DNA of 41,112 nucleotides from CAVQAH01 sp963784195. Lineage in GTDB: Bacteria; Acidobacteriota; Vicinamibacteria; Vicinamibacterales; 2-12-FULL-66-21. The number at the start of each line of letters is the position of its first letter. The stretch's first letter is position 1. Positions 17,294 to 26,866 of this stretch are shown one piece after another. The notes below the pieces were generated by a model. The model worked only from the letters and a program-made list of their open reading frames with translations, was not told the origin of the DNA and did no database searches. The position numbers and the translations under genes are program-made. The stretch covers positions 1 to 41,112 of the forward strand of contig CAWARA010000034.1 in NCBI GenBank assembly GCA_963784195.1, read 5' to 3'.

Positions 17294-18388
17294 TCATGCC
17301 ACTCGGGGTGGCAACAGGTACAGCGTCATGGCGAAGATCGCATAGACCATCAGCAGCAGGACACCCACGAACCACGTCGAGCGCCCGCCGTTGGTCACCA
17401 TCGAAGCGGTCATGGTGGCAATGAACATCATCACCACGGCACTAGGCCAGAACTGCAGGTCTATCGGCGTCGGGCCGATGACATAGCTCACGAGCACGAG
17501 CACCGGCGCAACGAAGAGCGCGATTTGGGACGCGCTGCCCAGCGCGATGCCGACGCTCAAATCCAGGCGGTTCTTGCGCGCTCCCGAAAACGCCGAGGCC
17601 ATTTCCGCCGCGCCGCCGACCAGCGCGACGACGATGAAACCCACGAAGGCCGGGGTCATCCCGAGCGCTCCCGCCGCCTTCTGCACCGACTCGACAAAAA
17701 TCTCGCTCACCAGCGCCACCAGCACCGTGACGCCAGCCAGCGTGGCCAGCGCCAGACCCATCGGCCACGGCGCGTGACCGGCCTCCCCGGATTCCGCACT
17801 GGCGAACAGTTCGGGGTGCGTCTTCAGGGAATACAACATGCCCAACCCGTACGCGACGATGAGCAGGACGGACAGACCTACGCTCAACTTCTGGGTGAAC
17901 GCGGCCCCCGCGACGGAGTCGGCCTGAGAAACCGCCGAAGGAATCAACAGGGCGACCGTCGCCAGGAAGAGCAGGCTCGCTTGCATTCGGGCGCTGATGC
18001 GGTTGTATTCCTGAACATGATATTTGAGTCCGCCGAGGAGAAGGGACGCGCCCAGCATGAACAACGTGTTGGTGACGATCGCGCCGGCAAGAGACGCCTT
18101 CACCAGCACATACTGCCCGGCGCGCAAGGCGGTGAGCGCAATGACCAGTTCGGTCAGATTGCCCAGCGTGGCATTGAGCAGGCCACCGACCGCATCCCCC
18201 GTCTTGGCCGCTACGGATTCGGTGGCGTGGCTTAGCAGGGCGGCCAACGGCACGATGGCCAGGACGGACAGGATGAAGAGAAGCGTATGCGCGTCGTGCT
18301 GGAGTGTTTCGGCCGCGAACACCACGGGCACGAAAACCAGCAGCCAGAACAGTTTGTTGTGCTGAATTTCTGTGAGCAGTGGGTTCAT
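17294..18388 (-). CDS. cax: Ca2+/H+ antiporter (CaCA family)
   Basis: This 364-residue, roughly 11-helix inner-membrane protein exchanges calcium for protons. Both alpha-repeats that form the ion site are present: GGLLNATLGNLTELVIALTA at about residues 68-87, and FIVVALVGGAAEMASAFSGA at about 250-269, each with the catalytic acidic residue (NLTE, GAAE). An acidic cytoplasmic loop is replaced by a short ESGEAGHA segment. Length and motifs fit bacterial Cax proteins closely. The start is ATG 18388 with CAGGA upstream. It heads a short minus-strand unit with the VIT-like gene. Confidence 0.92.
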   Translation of the reverse strand: MNPLLTEIQHNKLFWLLVFVPVVFAAETLQHDAHTLLFILSVLAIVPLAALLSHATESVAAKTGDAVGGLLNATLGNLTELVIALTALRAGQYVLVKASLAGAIVTNTLFMLGASLLLGGLKYHVQEYNRISARMQASLLFLATVALLIPSAVSQADSVAGAAFTQKLSVGLSVLLIVAYGLGMLYSLKTHPELFASAESGEAGHAPWPMGLALATLAGVTVLVALVSEIFVESVQKAAGALGMTPAFVGFIVVALVGGAAEMASAFSGARKNRLDLSVGIALGSASQIALFVAPVLVLVSYVIGPTPIDLQFWPSAVVMMFIATMTASMVTNGGRSTWFVGVLLLMVYAIFAMTLYLLPPRVA

Positions 18389-18544
18389 GGGTCAGTCCTG
18401 TTCGGATGCGGACTTGGCCGCGAGAAATCACGGTTGCCTCCCTTCGACACGCGCAACCACAGGGTGAACTTCCAGGTGATTGCCCGCGTGCTTTAGACGT
18501 GCGGACGACAGCGCCGCGGAGGCGACAGACTGTACGATAGACGG

Positions 18545-19937
18545 ATGAAGCAACCTGGACGGCGCCCCGTCGTGTCCCTCACGTTCTGCATCGTGCTCAT
18601 TGGTGCCGTCGTGTTCACGACGTCCGCCGTGCAGGCTCAGGATCCGCCGCCAAGCAAGCCTGATGATAAACCTCAGGAGCGCCCCACCGGGTTGCCATCA
18701 CGCCTCAAATGGACCTTCAACTTCGATGCGGGATGGGGAACGTTCGGATTCGCCAACTCACTATTCGACAACCCCAAGGAGCCTGGCGTCGACGAGAACC
18801 TGAGCGACCAGTGGTTCGAGGGATATGTCAAACCCGCAATATCGGGGATCTACACGCTCGCGTCCTCCAGTGAGATCTATGGGAAGCTGAGCGCCGTCGG
18901 AGAACGGACGTATGGGTCGGTCCCCACCGAATTCGGCGACGACGTCTCGTCGTTCGGACCTGAGGACCTTTACATCGGGTGGCGATCGGGACAGTCGCTG
19001 ACGATCGGCGACAACGCAGCTCGATTTCGTCATCGGCCGCTCGCAATACACGCTCGGACACGGGTTCCTGCTGTGGGACGGCGCCGCGGAGGGCGGAAGC
19101 CGTGGTGGCTACTGGACCAACGCGCGCAAGGCATTCGAGTTTGCTGCGATCGGACGGTTCAAGCCTGGCTCACACCTCGTGGAAGCGTTCTATCTGGACA
19201 AGGACGAACTCGAGGAGAGCGACAGCGGGAGCCGGCTCTGGGGCGCCAACTACGAGTTCAGCATCGGCGAGGACACGACGCTCGGCGCTACTTACATGAA
19301 GTGGTTTGCCGATGTTGGTTTGAGACCGGAACGGGACGGCCTGAACGTCTTCAACGTACGGGCGTACACCGCGCCAATTCCGGACCTCCCCAATTTGTCG
19401 TTCGAGTTCGAGTACGCATCGGAACGTAACGGCGACGCGCTCGATTCGAACGCGTGGACGCTGCAGGGCGGGTATGAATTCAGCGACGTGGCCTGGACGC
19501 CGACCGTGTCGTACCGCTACGCATTCTTCCAGGGCGATGACCCCGAGACCGTGGCCAACGAGGCCTTCGACCCGCTGTTTCTCGGGTTCTACGATTGGGG
19601 AACCTGGTGGCAGGGGGAGATTGCCGGCGAGTACTTCCTGTCCAACTCGAACCTGAAGTCGCACCTCGTACGCGTCGAGGTCGCACCGAGCGACACGATC
19701 AGCGGCGGCCTGATGTTCTTCAAATTCAGCTTCGATCACCCGCAATCGGTCGGCCCGGAGGTCACGGCGAGCGACGTCGCATTCGAACTCGACGCCTACG
19801 TCGACTGGAAACTGAACACCAACTTCACCGTCAGCCTGCTTGGCGCGTACGCCGACCCTGGTGAGGCCGTCCGGCAAGGGACCGGCCGCACCAAGAACTT
19901 CACGTACGGAATGGTCTTCGTCGGCTACAGCTTCTGA
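18545..19937 (+). CDS. Outer-membrane beta-barrel (alginate-export-like), one frameshift
   Basis: The product opens with a signal peptide (VSLTFCIVLIGAVVFTTSAV, cleavage after QA) and continues LKWTFNFDAGWGTFGFANSL and VKPAISGIYTLASSSEIYGK to about 19015. It resumes in another frame with LDFVIGRSQYTLGHGFLLWD, then through LWGANYEFSIGEDTTLGATY to the last strand FTYGMVFVGYSF with terminal Phe. GRSQYTLGHGFLLWDG resembles the constriction region of alginate-export-type porins, but I cannot name the substrate. One base change at 19010-19022 restores a single chain of about 463 residues. The last 48 bases lie in a 96-bp repeat that recurs 475 bases downstream. Confidence 0.7.
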
Positions 19938-19985
19938 AGATCGGCTTCCCAAATCAGACGCCGCGCTCTGACAGCGCACCTGACG
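19890..19985. repeat. 96-bp direct repeat, left copy
   Basis: This copy contains the last 16 codons of the upstream barrel gene and, on the other strand, sequence matching the end of the glucosidase gene. It aligns without gaps to 20365-20460 with seven mismatches (about 93% identity). Confidence 0.9.
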
Positions 19986-20091
19986 TCATCGAGGGCGATG
20001 CGCCGCTGATGAGCAGCACCTCCGCTCCAAAGGAGTGATGGGTGAAAAGCGCTGCATCGAGCTCGTGAGCTGGTGCTTGCCACAACCGAAA

Positions 20092-20335
20092 ACGCAGAGA
20101 TGCAGAGAGCGCAGGGAACGCAGAGGCGTGAGGCTGCTGGCTCCCGAACGCGTCGCCGGCCGAAGGCCGGCGAGGGATGACGACTGCATGGACCGGATCG
20201 CAAGCACCAACAACGAGCAGATGTGCTTGCGATCCGGGCCATGCGGTCGTCATCCCCCGCGCGAAGCGCGGCGCGTTCGACAGCCCTGCACGACCTCTGA
20301 GCTCTGCGATCCCTGCTCCTCGGCGATCTCTGCGT
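20092..20335. repeat. Palindromic element with CGCAGAG-type arms
   Basis: The core is a 33-base inverted repeat, 20175-20207 against 20223-20255, matching at 31 positions (GGATGACGAC ... GTCGTCATCC at the ends) around a 15-base loop. The outer arms are rich in CGCAGAG and GCAGGGA units (20092-20125) facing their complements CTCTGCG and TCCCTGC (20296-20335). It has no coding capacity. The architecture resembles a non-autonomous palindromic mobile or REP-like element, and it lies between the two copies of the 96-bp direct repeat. Confidence 0.75.
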
Positions 20336-20364
20336 GAGATCTTCGTGACAAGTGAACGGCGCAG

Positions 20365-20460
20365 ACCAGGAACTTCACGTACGGAATGGTCTACGTCGGC
20401 TACAGCTTCTGAAAGTCGGCCTCCCCAATCAGACGCCGCGCTCGGACAGCGCACCTGACG
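20365..20460. repeat. 96-bp direct repeat, right copy
   Basis: This copy encodes a second version of the barrel C-terminus on the plus strand (TRNFTYGMVYVGYSF then stop) and the real end of the glucosidase gene on the minus strand. Differences from the left copy inside the coding part give only K-to-R and F-to-Y changes. Confidence 0.9.
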
Positions 20461-23190
20461 GTTTCGCCAGGGTTCTGTCCCGTTCGGTGAGGGCGCCGGC
20501 CTTTCCGAACTCCAGCACCAGCTCGGGCGACGTCGTCGCGAACAGGTGCATCATGCGGGCGACGATACCGGTCCACCCGGTTTGATGGCTGGCGCCCAGG
20601 CCCGCGCCGTTGTCGCCGTGGAAGTACTCGTAGAACAGCACGAGATCGCGCCAGTGCGGGTCCTCCTGGAACTTGCGGGTACTCCATACACAGGCCGTCT
20701 CCCCTGCGGATCTTTCAGGAACATGCCGCTGAGGCGTCGCGACAACTCCTCGGCCACCTGATACAGCGTCATCTGGCGCCCCGATCCGGTCGGGCACTCC
20801 ACGGTGAAGCTGTCGCCGTAGTACGCGTAGTACTGCAGGAGCGCCCGCACGATCAGGCCGTTGACGGGCATCCAGATCGGACCCCGCCAGTTCGAGTTCC
20901 CGCCGAACATGCCGCTGTCGGACTCTGCCGGCAGATAGGACACGCGGTATTCCTGATCGCCCAGGCGAAAGACGTACGGGTGATCGTTGTGGCCACGAGA
21001 AATTGAACGGATCCCGTATGGGCTGAGGAACTCCTGCTCGTCGAGCATCCTGGCCAGCACTCGCCGGAGCTTGTCTTCATTGAGGATCGATGCGAGCCGG
21101 CGGCCCTTTTCCCCCTGTTTTCCCGGGTCCTGGATGAACGCGGTCAGTTCCGGGCGCGCGTCGAGGAACCTGCGGAACCGCGGAATGAGCTCGGGATACT
21201 TGTTCAGAAGATCGCCTTCGAACACAGTGACCGCGCAGAATGGCAGCAACCCCACCATCGAACGGACTTTCAAACGCTCGGCCCGGCCGTCCGGCAGCCT
21301 GAGCACATCGTAGAAGAAGCCGTCTCCCTCGTCCCACATCCCGACATCCTCGCCGGCGTGGATCATGGACGAGGCAATCCAGAGGAAGTGCTCGACAAAC
21401 TTCTGGCACATGTCGGCGTAGGCAGGCTTTTCGATCGCCAGTTGCGAGCCGATCTCGAGCATGTTCTGGCAAAAGAGCGCCATCCAGGCGGTGCCGTCCG
21501 CCTGTTCCAGATACCCGCCGGTTGGCAGCGGTGCGCTGCGGTCGAACACGCCGATGTTGTCGAGTCCCAGGAAGCCGCCTTCGAACACGTTGTTGCCGGT
21601 TCGATCTTTTCGATTCACCCACCAGGTGAAATTGAGGAGGAGCTTGTGGAAGGAGCGCTCGAGCCACTCGATGTCGCCAACGCCGCGCCTGGCCTTCTCG
21701 AGCCGATAGGTGAAGATCGTGGACCACGCATGCACAGGCGGGTTGACGTCGCCGAAGTTCCACTCATACGCAGGAATCTGACCGCTCGGGTGGATATACC
21801 GCCCCTGCAGCATCAGATCGAGCTGCTGCTTGCCGAAGTCGTCGTCTACCAGCGTGAGCGCGAGGACGTGGAACGCCAGGTCCCATGCGGCATACCACGG
21901 GTACTCCCACTTGTCGGGCATCGAAATGATGTCCGTGTTCTGCATGTGGTGCCAGCGATCGTTCCGTGGCGCAGCGCGACGCCGTGCCTTGAACGGATCG
22001 GCGCCGCGCTCGGACAACCACCGGTCCACGTCGTAGTTGTAGAACTGCTTCGACCAGAGCATCCCCGCCAGCGCCTGGCGCATGACGTTCGCCGCATCCG
22101 CATCGAGCGACGGAGGGATGACCGTCGCATAGAACTCGTCCGCTTCCTTGCGGCGCGTCTTCATGACCGTCTGGAACGCAGCCCCGAAGGGGCCGGTCCG
22201 ATCCGATCCCCCGAACGTCGTGTTGGACAGTCGAAGCCGTACGACTTCAGATGCGCCCGCAGGTACGGTGATCAGGTAGTGCGCAGCCGCCTTGGTACCG
22301 GTCTTACCAGGATTCACGGCCTCCTCGCGCCCGCTCACGATGTAGCGATGAATCGCATCCTTGACGTACGGGCTGGCATTGGCGCCACCAACGCGCTCGA
22401 GGTTGGTGTCGTTCTCGGTGAACAGCAGCGTTGCGGGCCCGTCTGCGTAAAAGACGCGTTCGCCCAGTTGCGGGTGCGACGCGGCGATGGCGGTCTGCCC
22501 CGGCATCTGCGTCAGCGACGGCCGGGCCGATGGCTCGCCCCAGGACCAGGTGTTCCGGAACCAGAGCGTCGGCAGCACGTGCAACGTCGCAGCCTCTGGA
22601 CCGCGGTTGGTCACGGTGATCTCGACCAGGATATCTTCCGGAGATCCTTTCGCGTATTCGACGAACACGTCGAAGTAGCGATCGTCATCGAACACGCCCG
22701 TGTCGATGAGCTCGTATTCCATCTCCTGCCGGCTCCGGTGCCGGTTCCCGTTGACGAGATCATCGTAGGGATACGCCTTCTGCGGATACTTGTACAGGTA
22801 CTTCATGTACGAGTGAGTGGGCGTCGAGTCGAGATAGAAGTCGTACTCCTTCACGTCCTCGCCGTGGTTTCCCTCGCTGTTGGTGAGGCCGAAGAGACGT
22901 TCCTTCAGGATGGGATCCGTGCCGTTCCACAGCGCCACCGCAAAACACAACAGCTGCCGGTCGTCGCTGAGTCCGGCGAGGCCATCTTCGCCCCACCGGT
23001 ACGCTCTCGACCGCGACTGGTCGTGACTGAAGTGGTTCCACGCGTCGCCCGAATCACTGTAGTCTTCGCGCACGGTGCCCCACTGCCGTTCGCTGAGGTA
23101 TGGTCCCCACTTCCGCCATGGCGCGCGTTCGGCGCGGACGTCGGCAAGGCGCTGGTGTTCAGCACCGGTCTGCTCGTTCTCAGTCGGCAT
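20429..23190 (-). CDS. GH63-type glucosidase (MGH1-like domain), one frameshift
   Basis: The protein belongs to the large cytosolic GH63/MGH1-like glycosidases acting on alpha-glucosides or mannosylglycerate-type substrates; which one cannot be told. Landmarks are RKWGPYLSERQWGTVREDYS and GDAWNHFSHDQSRSRAYRWG near the N-terminus, IPAYEWNFGDVNPPVHAW, NIGVFDRSAPLPTGGYLEQA, and GNSNWRGPIWMPVNGLIVRA. The main frame loses homology after KDPQGRRPVYG near 20685. It resumes in a second frame as TRKFQEDPHWRDLVLFYEYF, then HGDNGAGLGASHQTGWTG, to a stop at 20429. Adding one G restores GGTRKFQ and a chain of about 920 residues. ATG 23190 has GAGG six bases upstream. The last ten codons lie in the 96-bp repeat. 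Confidence 0.85.
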
Positions 23191-23538
23191 GTGAACCTCG
23201 ATGCCGCTCGTCGATCAACGGACGGCTATTCGGGACGGATCGGAATCGTAGAGGGCTATGACCCTGGCCGCGGCGTCGTTCCCGGGACCCGGGTCCTTCT
23301 CCGACAGAGTTCCGTCATGATTGATGTTGAACGTCATGACGCCCGTGACGTTGCTGCGCAGGCCACGCGACGATCGCGCAGCCGCTCACGTGAATATTAC
23401 TCACCTGTGAGAAACACGAGCAGGTATTCTTGCCAGCCGGTGCTTCGGGATTAGCTTGCGTGCAGACGCGCCGCAACTGCAAGCTGATCCACGCCGTGGC
23501 CTCGTGCTTGCTTAACAGCCGGGCCGTGAGGTGCCAAC
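23191..23538. other. Intergenic region between glucosidase and lipoprotein genes
   Basis: Besides the DUF2950 fragment, this divergent region must hold the promoters of both flanking genes. A CTCACCTGTGAG inverted repeat near 23400-23411 is the only operator-like symmetry seen. No confident -35/-10 hexamers were found. Confidence 0.35.
23215..23400 (-). pseudogene. DUF2950 C-terminal remnant
   Basis: Upstream of the glucosidase gene the minus strand reads VTGVMTFNINHDGTLSEKDP, then GPGNDAAARVIALYDSDPSR, to a TGA at 23215-23217. Just before it, in another frame, is SGCAIVAWPAQ. Together these match the C-terminus of DUF2950 proteins, whose usual form is FALVAWPAxYGxxGVMTF followed by NxDGVVYEKDLGPDTA. 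Only about 60 residues remain and the N-terminal part is absent, so this is a gene fragment with a frameshift. The upstream limit is approximate. DUF2950 proteins are secreted, of unknown function. Confidence 0.55.
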
Positions 23539-24027
23539 ATGTCCAAGCACGCAGCCTCCCTCGCGGTACTCCTGGGATTGTTGGGATCGATTGGTTGTGA
23601 GACGGAGCCGGGCGCCCTCAACCCCACGCCTCTCAGCTCCACACTTTCGACTTCTGTAAACGTTCAGCCTTCCGTCGTCGCCGCAGAATCCATCAGTCGG
23701 CCGTCCTGTCCAACGCTGCCGCCGTTTGCCGGCTCGCTGAGTGTCAACGTGCAGGCGACCGGCGAAATCGGCGTCTCGCTCCAGCGGGTCCAGATGACGT
23801 TCACCGACACCGTTGGATTGACTGCGCCGCAAGTGACGTTGCCCGCGCCGGTGCTGACTCGTCAGTTCGGATCAACCCTCGTCGAAGCCCGCTCGCAGCG
23901 CACGTTCCCGTTCACGTTCCCGTTCGGATGCAACACCCGCCGCACGGGCACGCTCGTGGTCGTCGTCACAGTCAACGACGACCATGGCCGCGAGACAACC
24001 ACGGAAGCGCGACTACCGGTCAGGTAG
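23539..24027 (+). CDS. Lipoprotein of unknown function
   Basis: The 162-residue product has a lipoprotein signal (MSKHAASLAVLLGLLGSIGC) with the lipobox GSIGC, predicting lipid attachment at Cys20. The mature part begins with a Ser/Thr/Pro-rich linker. An immunoglobulin-like or CARDB-like beta region follows: GSLSVNVQATGEIGVSLQRV, then FPFTFPFGCNTRRTGTLVVV and TVNDDHGRETTTEARL. No named family was recognised. ATG 23539 follows GTGAGGTGCC, a fair ribosome-binding site. It converges on the c-heme/barrel gene across a repeat-rich gap. Confidence 0.65.
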   Translation: MSKHAASLAVLLGLLGSIGCETEPGALNPTPLSSTLSTSVNVQPSVVAAESISRPSCPTLPPFAGSLSVNVQATGEIGVSLQRVQMTFTDTVGLTAPQVTLPAPVLTRQFGSTLVEARSQRTFPFTFPFGCNTRRTGTLVVVVTVNDDHGRETTTEARLPVR

Positions 24028-24127
24028 CGTGGTCCGTGGGGTCCGTCGCGTGGGTTCGTCGCTCGTAGAGCTTCGCCGCGGTATGGGCTCTTCGAGCCAC
24101 GAGCGACGAGCACCGAACCACGGCCAG
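24028..24127. repeat. Imperfect inverted repeat between convergent genes
   Basis: The segment GTGGGTTCGTCGCTCG (about 24051-24066) faces its near complement CGAGCGACGAGCACCGAAC (about 24100-24118). GAGCTTC and GAAGAGC-like parts lie inside. It could serve as a bidirectional terminator or be another palindromic repeat element. Confidence 0.5.
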
Positions 24128-24240
24128 CGAACTCTCGTCGTGAACTCTCGTCGTGAACCCTCGTCGTGAACCCTCGTGATGAACCTTCGTCCTGAACCTT
24201 CGTCCTGAACCCCCGTCGTGAACCCCCGTCTGAACCCGTC
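24128..24240. repeat. 13-bp minisatellite, about nine units
   Basis: Consecutive units of TGAACcCTCGTCG start at 24141, 24154, 24167, 24180, 24193, 24206, 24219 and 24231, with a partial first unit at 24128. The last units are 12 and 10 bases. Variation is at positions 6-7 and 12-13. The array runs up to the stop codon of the minus-strand gene ending at 24239. Confidence 0.9.
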
Positions 24241-25391
24241 AGTAAACCGTCTTGAGCGCCACCTGGAACATGAACGACTTGGACCACTCGTCTTTGATCA
24301 CGTCCCGCTGCAGTCTGGCGGCCGCCCCTATCGTCGCGTAGCTCGTCAGCCGTGCGGTGACGTCGAGGGCGCCGGCGCTGAGCCGTTCTTCGAACGGGTC
24401 ATGCACGGAAAGACGCTCGCCGATGCCTGAGATCACCAGCCATTCCCGAGGTGCCCAGAATACTTGTGCGTAGCTCGCCTGCTGACGGAAGGAATCCGGG
24501 ACATCATCACGCTCCCGGCTGGTGATGTCGTGCTGGAAGAGAATTCCCCACGGCCCGTATCCGAGCCGAGCATGCAGACCCAGCATCCTGCGGTCGCCGT
24601 TCGTGGCGTGGCCGCGCAGCGCGCTGACCCCGATGACCGCGCGGTGATTGCTGAGCACGTCGAACTCCGCAACCGCTCCCCCGCCTGATTCAGCTTCGCC
24701 GGCCTTTTCGTTTCCCCCAGGCCCGTAGATGAAGGGCGTGACACGGTGCCGCTTGCTGGCCCAATACACTTTGAGCTGTGTCGGCGTGTCGTAATAACCC
24801 ACCCGTTCGCGAGACTTGATGAACAAGCGCGGATCCGGAACGTTGACGCCCGTCGGCAGCTGGTCGCGGCCGCCGGCGATCTCGATGGACTGGCTGACAC
24901 GGTAATGCAGGAGCGCGATGTTGACGAACGCAGATGACGAGGTCGTGGGAGGATCGTAGGGAAGGTCGGGACGGCGGACGGCGTCGCTTTCGCCGGTGAG
25001 CGTGACGTGCGCGGCGAAGCCTCGTGGCAACCGCGTGTAGTTGCGGTACTGCAGACGTGGGAGGAAGGATGCATCCGATGGCTCGTGCGCCGCCCACGTC
25101 CATCGCATCGGCAGCACCAGACGAAGGTCCTGCGCGATGCGGCCGTCCCAGCTGAGCGTGCGCACGAGCTTGCTGTCGCGTGGCCGATACTCGCCGCCAC
25201 GCAAACTCTGCGCCTCGTCGATGCCTTTCCCGTACTCGTTCAGCGGTCCGCCACCCTGCGGTGCATAGTGGCAGGTGACGCAATCACTGTAGCCAAGCCG
25301 GATCATGGTCGGGAGTGACCAGACCGGACGGACCACCGATGACGGCCTCACACAGCGCGAGCGCCAGGATGAGCGCGAGGCGGCGCATCAT
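24239..25391 (-). CDS. Single c-heme motif plus beta-barrel outer-membrane protein, frameshift after signal
   Basis: The main frame (24239-25351) contains SLPTMIRLGYSDCVTCHYAP near its start, with one CXXCH heme-attachment site. About 300 residues of alternating strand sequence follow: GGRDQLPTGVNVPDPRLFIK, LGLHARLGYGPWGILFQHDI, SYAQVFWAPREWLVISGIGE and a C-terminal MFQVALKTVY. The signal peptide MMRRLALILALALCEAVIGG is in another frame and starts at 25391, where ATGATG overlaps the stop of the YceI gene. One base change near 25340 would join them. The protein may link a periplasmic heme to an outer-membrane channel, but no electron-transfer partner is identified. I cannot name a described family. 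Confidence 0.65.
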
Positions 25392-26017
25392 CGCAGGCGT
25401 GCGGTCGACGTGGCGACATTCCGGGCCTTGACGTCGAGATGAATCTTGACCTCATCCTCGGTCCGCACGCCGAACTGCGAGGGCCGCTCGATCCCGTATG
25501 CGCTCAGTGTCACCTTTCCATCGCCGGTCACGTGGAAGGCCTCCCCGTTGCGCGCGACCTTGAGCTCGATCGTGAACGGCCGGGAGGTACCGCGAATCGT
25601 CAGATTGCCGGCCGCGCTGCACGCATAGCCGGCGCCATTCTTCGGGCACTCGATCGTGTCGGCAGAGAACCTCACGTCAGGCGCCTGGCCATCGGAGGTT
25701 TCGAAGATGTACTTCCGCATGTGCTCGTCGCGAAGCTTGATCCCCGTCTTGAGGCTGCCGACCGTCACGACTGCTTCGAGCTGCTGCAACTGCAGCCCCG
25801 ATCCGTTGTCTCGCAGTCGCGTACCGCCTGTGACTGCGTTCGACTGGCCGCGCACGGTGGTCGAGAACACGTTGGTGGAGACCTCGAACGTCACAGAGCC
25901 GTCACTCAGCTGAATCGCTAACTCGTCACTTTGACCTGGTCCGTGGGCACCAAGTGCCCCGACAGCCATCAGGAAAGTCAGTGCCAGGAAAACGAATCCG
26001 GCCTTTGGGTATCGCAT
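25388..26017 (-). CDS. YceI-like secreted lipocalin-fold protein
   Basis: YceI proteins are periplasmic beta-barrels that bind isoprenoid-type lipids. The 209-residue product has a signal peptide (AGFVFLALTFLMAVGALGAH) and the family pattern: LSDGSVTFEVSTNVFSTTVR, SLKTGIKLRDEHMRKYIFET (the usual R-D-x-H-M-x-x-Y/F core), APDVRFSADTI, GNLTIRGTSRPFTIELKVAR and ERPSQFGVRTEDEVKIHLDV. ATG 26017 follows GAGAGG at a good distance. It is translationally coupled to the c-heme/barrel gene, so the two are probably used together. Confidence 0.85.
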   Translation of the reverse strand: MRYPKAGFVFLALTFLMAVGALGAHGPGQSDELAIQLSDGSVTFEVSTNVFSTTVRGQSNAVTGGTRLRDNGSGLQLQQLEAVVTVGSLKTGIKLRDEHMRKYIFETSDGQAPDVRFSADTIECPKNGAGYACSAAGNLTIRGTSRPFTIELKVARNGEAFHVTGDGKVTLSAYGIERPSQFGVRTEDEVKIHLDVKARNVATSTARLR

Positions 26018-26347
26018 GGTCAGCCTCTCACAGAGATCTCCCGAGCCATTCAGGTGATGGAGAGCAAAAGGTCGGCCCGCGACCGTTTCAACGAGGCAAC
26101 AATCGATGCGTGTGATCGCGGTGGGTGTGATGCGCGTAATCGTCAGACATCAAGGCACTTCCGCGCGATGACCGACGGATATGCAGACGCGATGATCGAG
26201 ACGCGCGTTTCGAGCGGGGCCGTGAGGGTTTCCGGTCGCGTGAATGTCTTTCGCTGAGCGAAACCCGATGTCTTCAAAACTATCGAATGCTGAGGTGAAA
26301 AATATCGGCAACGGCCGAGCTGCAACTTCTGCCCGCTTCGATCGAGC
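26018..26347. other. Intergenic, no gene recognised
   Basis: Short open frames on the plus strand here lack signal peptides, motifs and ribosome-binding sites. The region is less GC-rich towards 26230-26330 and should contain the YceI promoter on the minus strand. I see no repeat or RNA structure that I can defend. Confidence 0.5.
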
Positions 26348-26767
26348 TCACTTTTCTTTTCTTGGCGCGCCGGTGCGTTCACCAGTCGCGCTGGCCATCT
26401 CGCGCTCGTCGGCAGCCTCGCCGCGCGTTTCTTCCTCGGTGCCGGCGCCCTCGAGGTCTTTTTCGAGGAAGTAGTTCAGGAACGTCCTGATGACCGCAAT
26501 CGCGCCGAGCTGACCGATCTCCATCCACGTCGGCGAGATCACGCTGCCGACGATGTCGGCTGCGAGCTCGAACTCGAGTCCCAGCAGGAGCCAGGTGCCA
26601 TATCGTCGCCAGATCGCCTTGCGCTGGCCGTGGCTGGCCCTGGGCCTGGCCATGACCGGAAGCAGCTTGAGGAATGCCTCCGCCGAACCAAAGAGAACGA
26701 TGAACACCGCGGCCGCCTCGATGAGGGTCGCGGCGACTTCTGCCAGACGATGAAAGAGTTCTTCCAC
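26348..26767 (-). CDS. DUF1622 family membrane protein
   Basis: The 139-residue product has three predicted membrane segments: VAATLIEAAAVFIVLFGSAE, RYGTWLLLGLEFELAADIVG and IGQLGAIAVIRTFLNYFLEK. This is the typical DUF1622 layout, including LGLEFELAADIV and IRTFLNYFL. A charged tail of about 30 residues (EDLEGAGTEEETRGEAADER region) follows. The start is GTG 26767, supported by GAGAGGA eight bases upstream; the open frame beyond it overlaps the divergent gene. The function of the family is unknown. It is divergent from the trypsin-like gene, with 99 bases between the starts. Confidence 0.8.
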   Translation of the reverse strand: MEELFHRLAEVAATLIEAAAVFIVLFGSAEAFLKLLPVMARPRASHGQRKAIWRRYGTWLLLGLEFELAADIVGSVISPTWMEIGQLGAIAVIRTFLNYFLEKDLEGAGTEEETRGEAADEREMASATGERTGAPRKEK

Positions 26768-26866
26768 GGGTCGTCCTCTCCGAAACGCTGCCAGCGCGCC
26801 GGCGGCCGTAAGCAGCGCACATATGCTGCCACAGTTGCGTTGACATCCGCGGGGCGGGAAGGGACG

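Noticed and set aside
19986..20364. Element considered as a full insertion sequence
   Set aside because: Under 400 bases, no transposase frame; only a non-autonomous or REP-like origin is possible.
24128..24240. Tandem array considered as CRISPR
   Set aside because: Units are 13 bases and adjacent, without spacers, and no cas gene is nearby.
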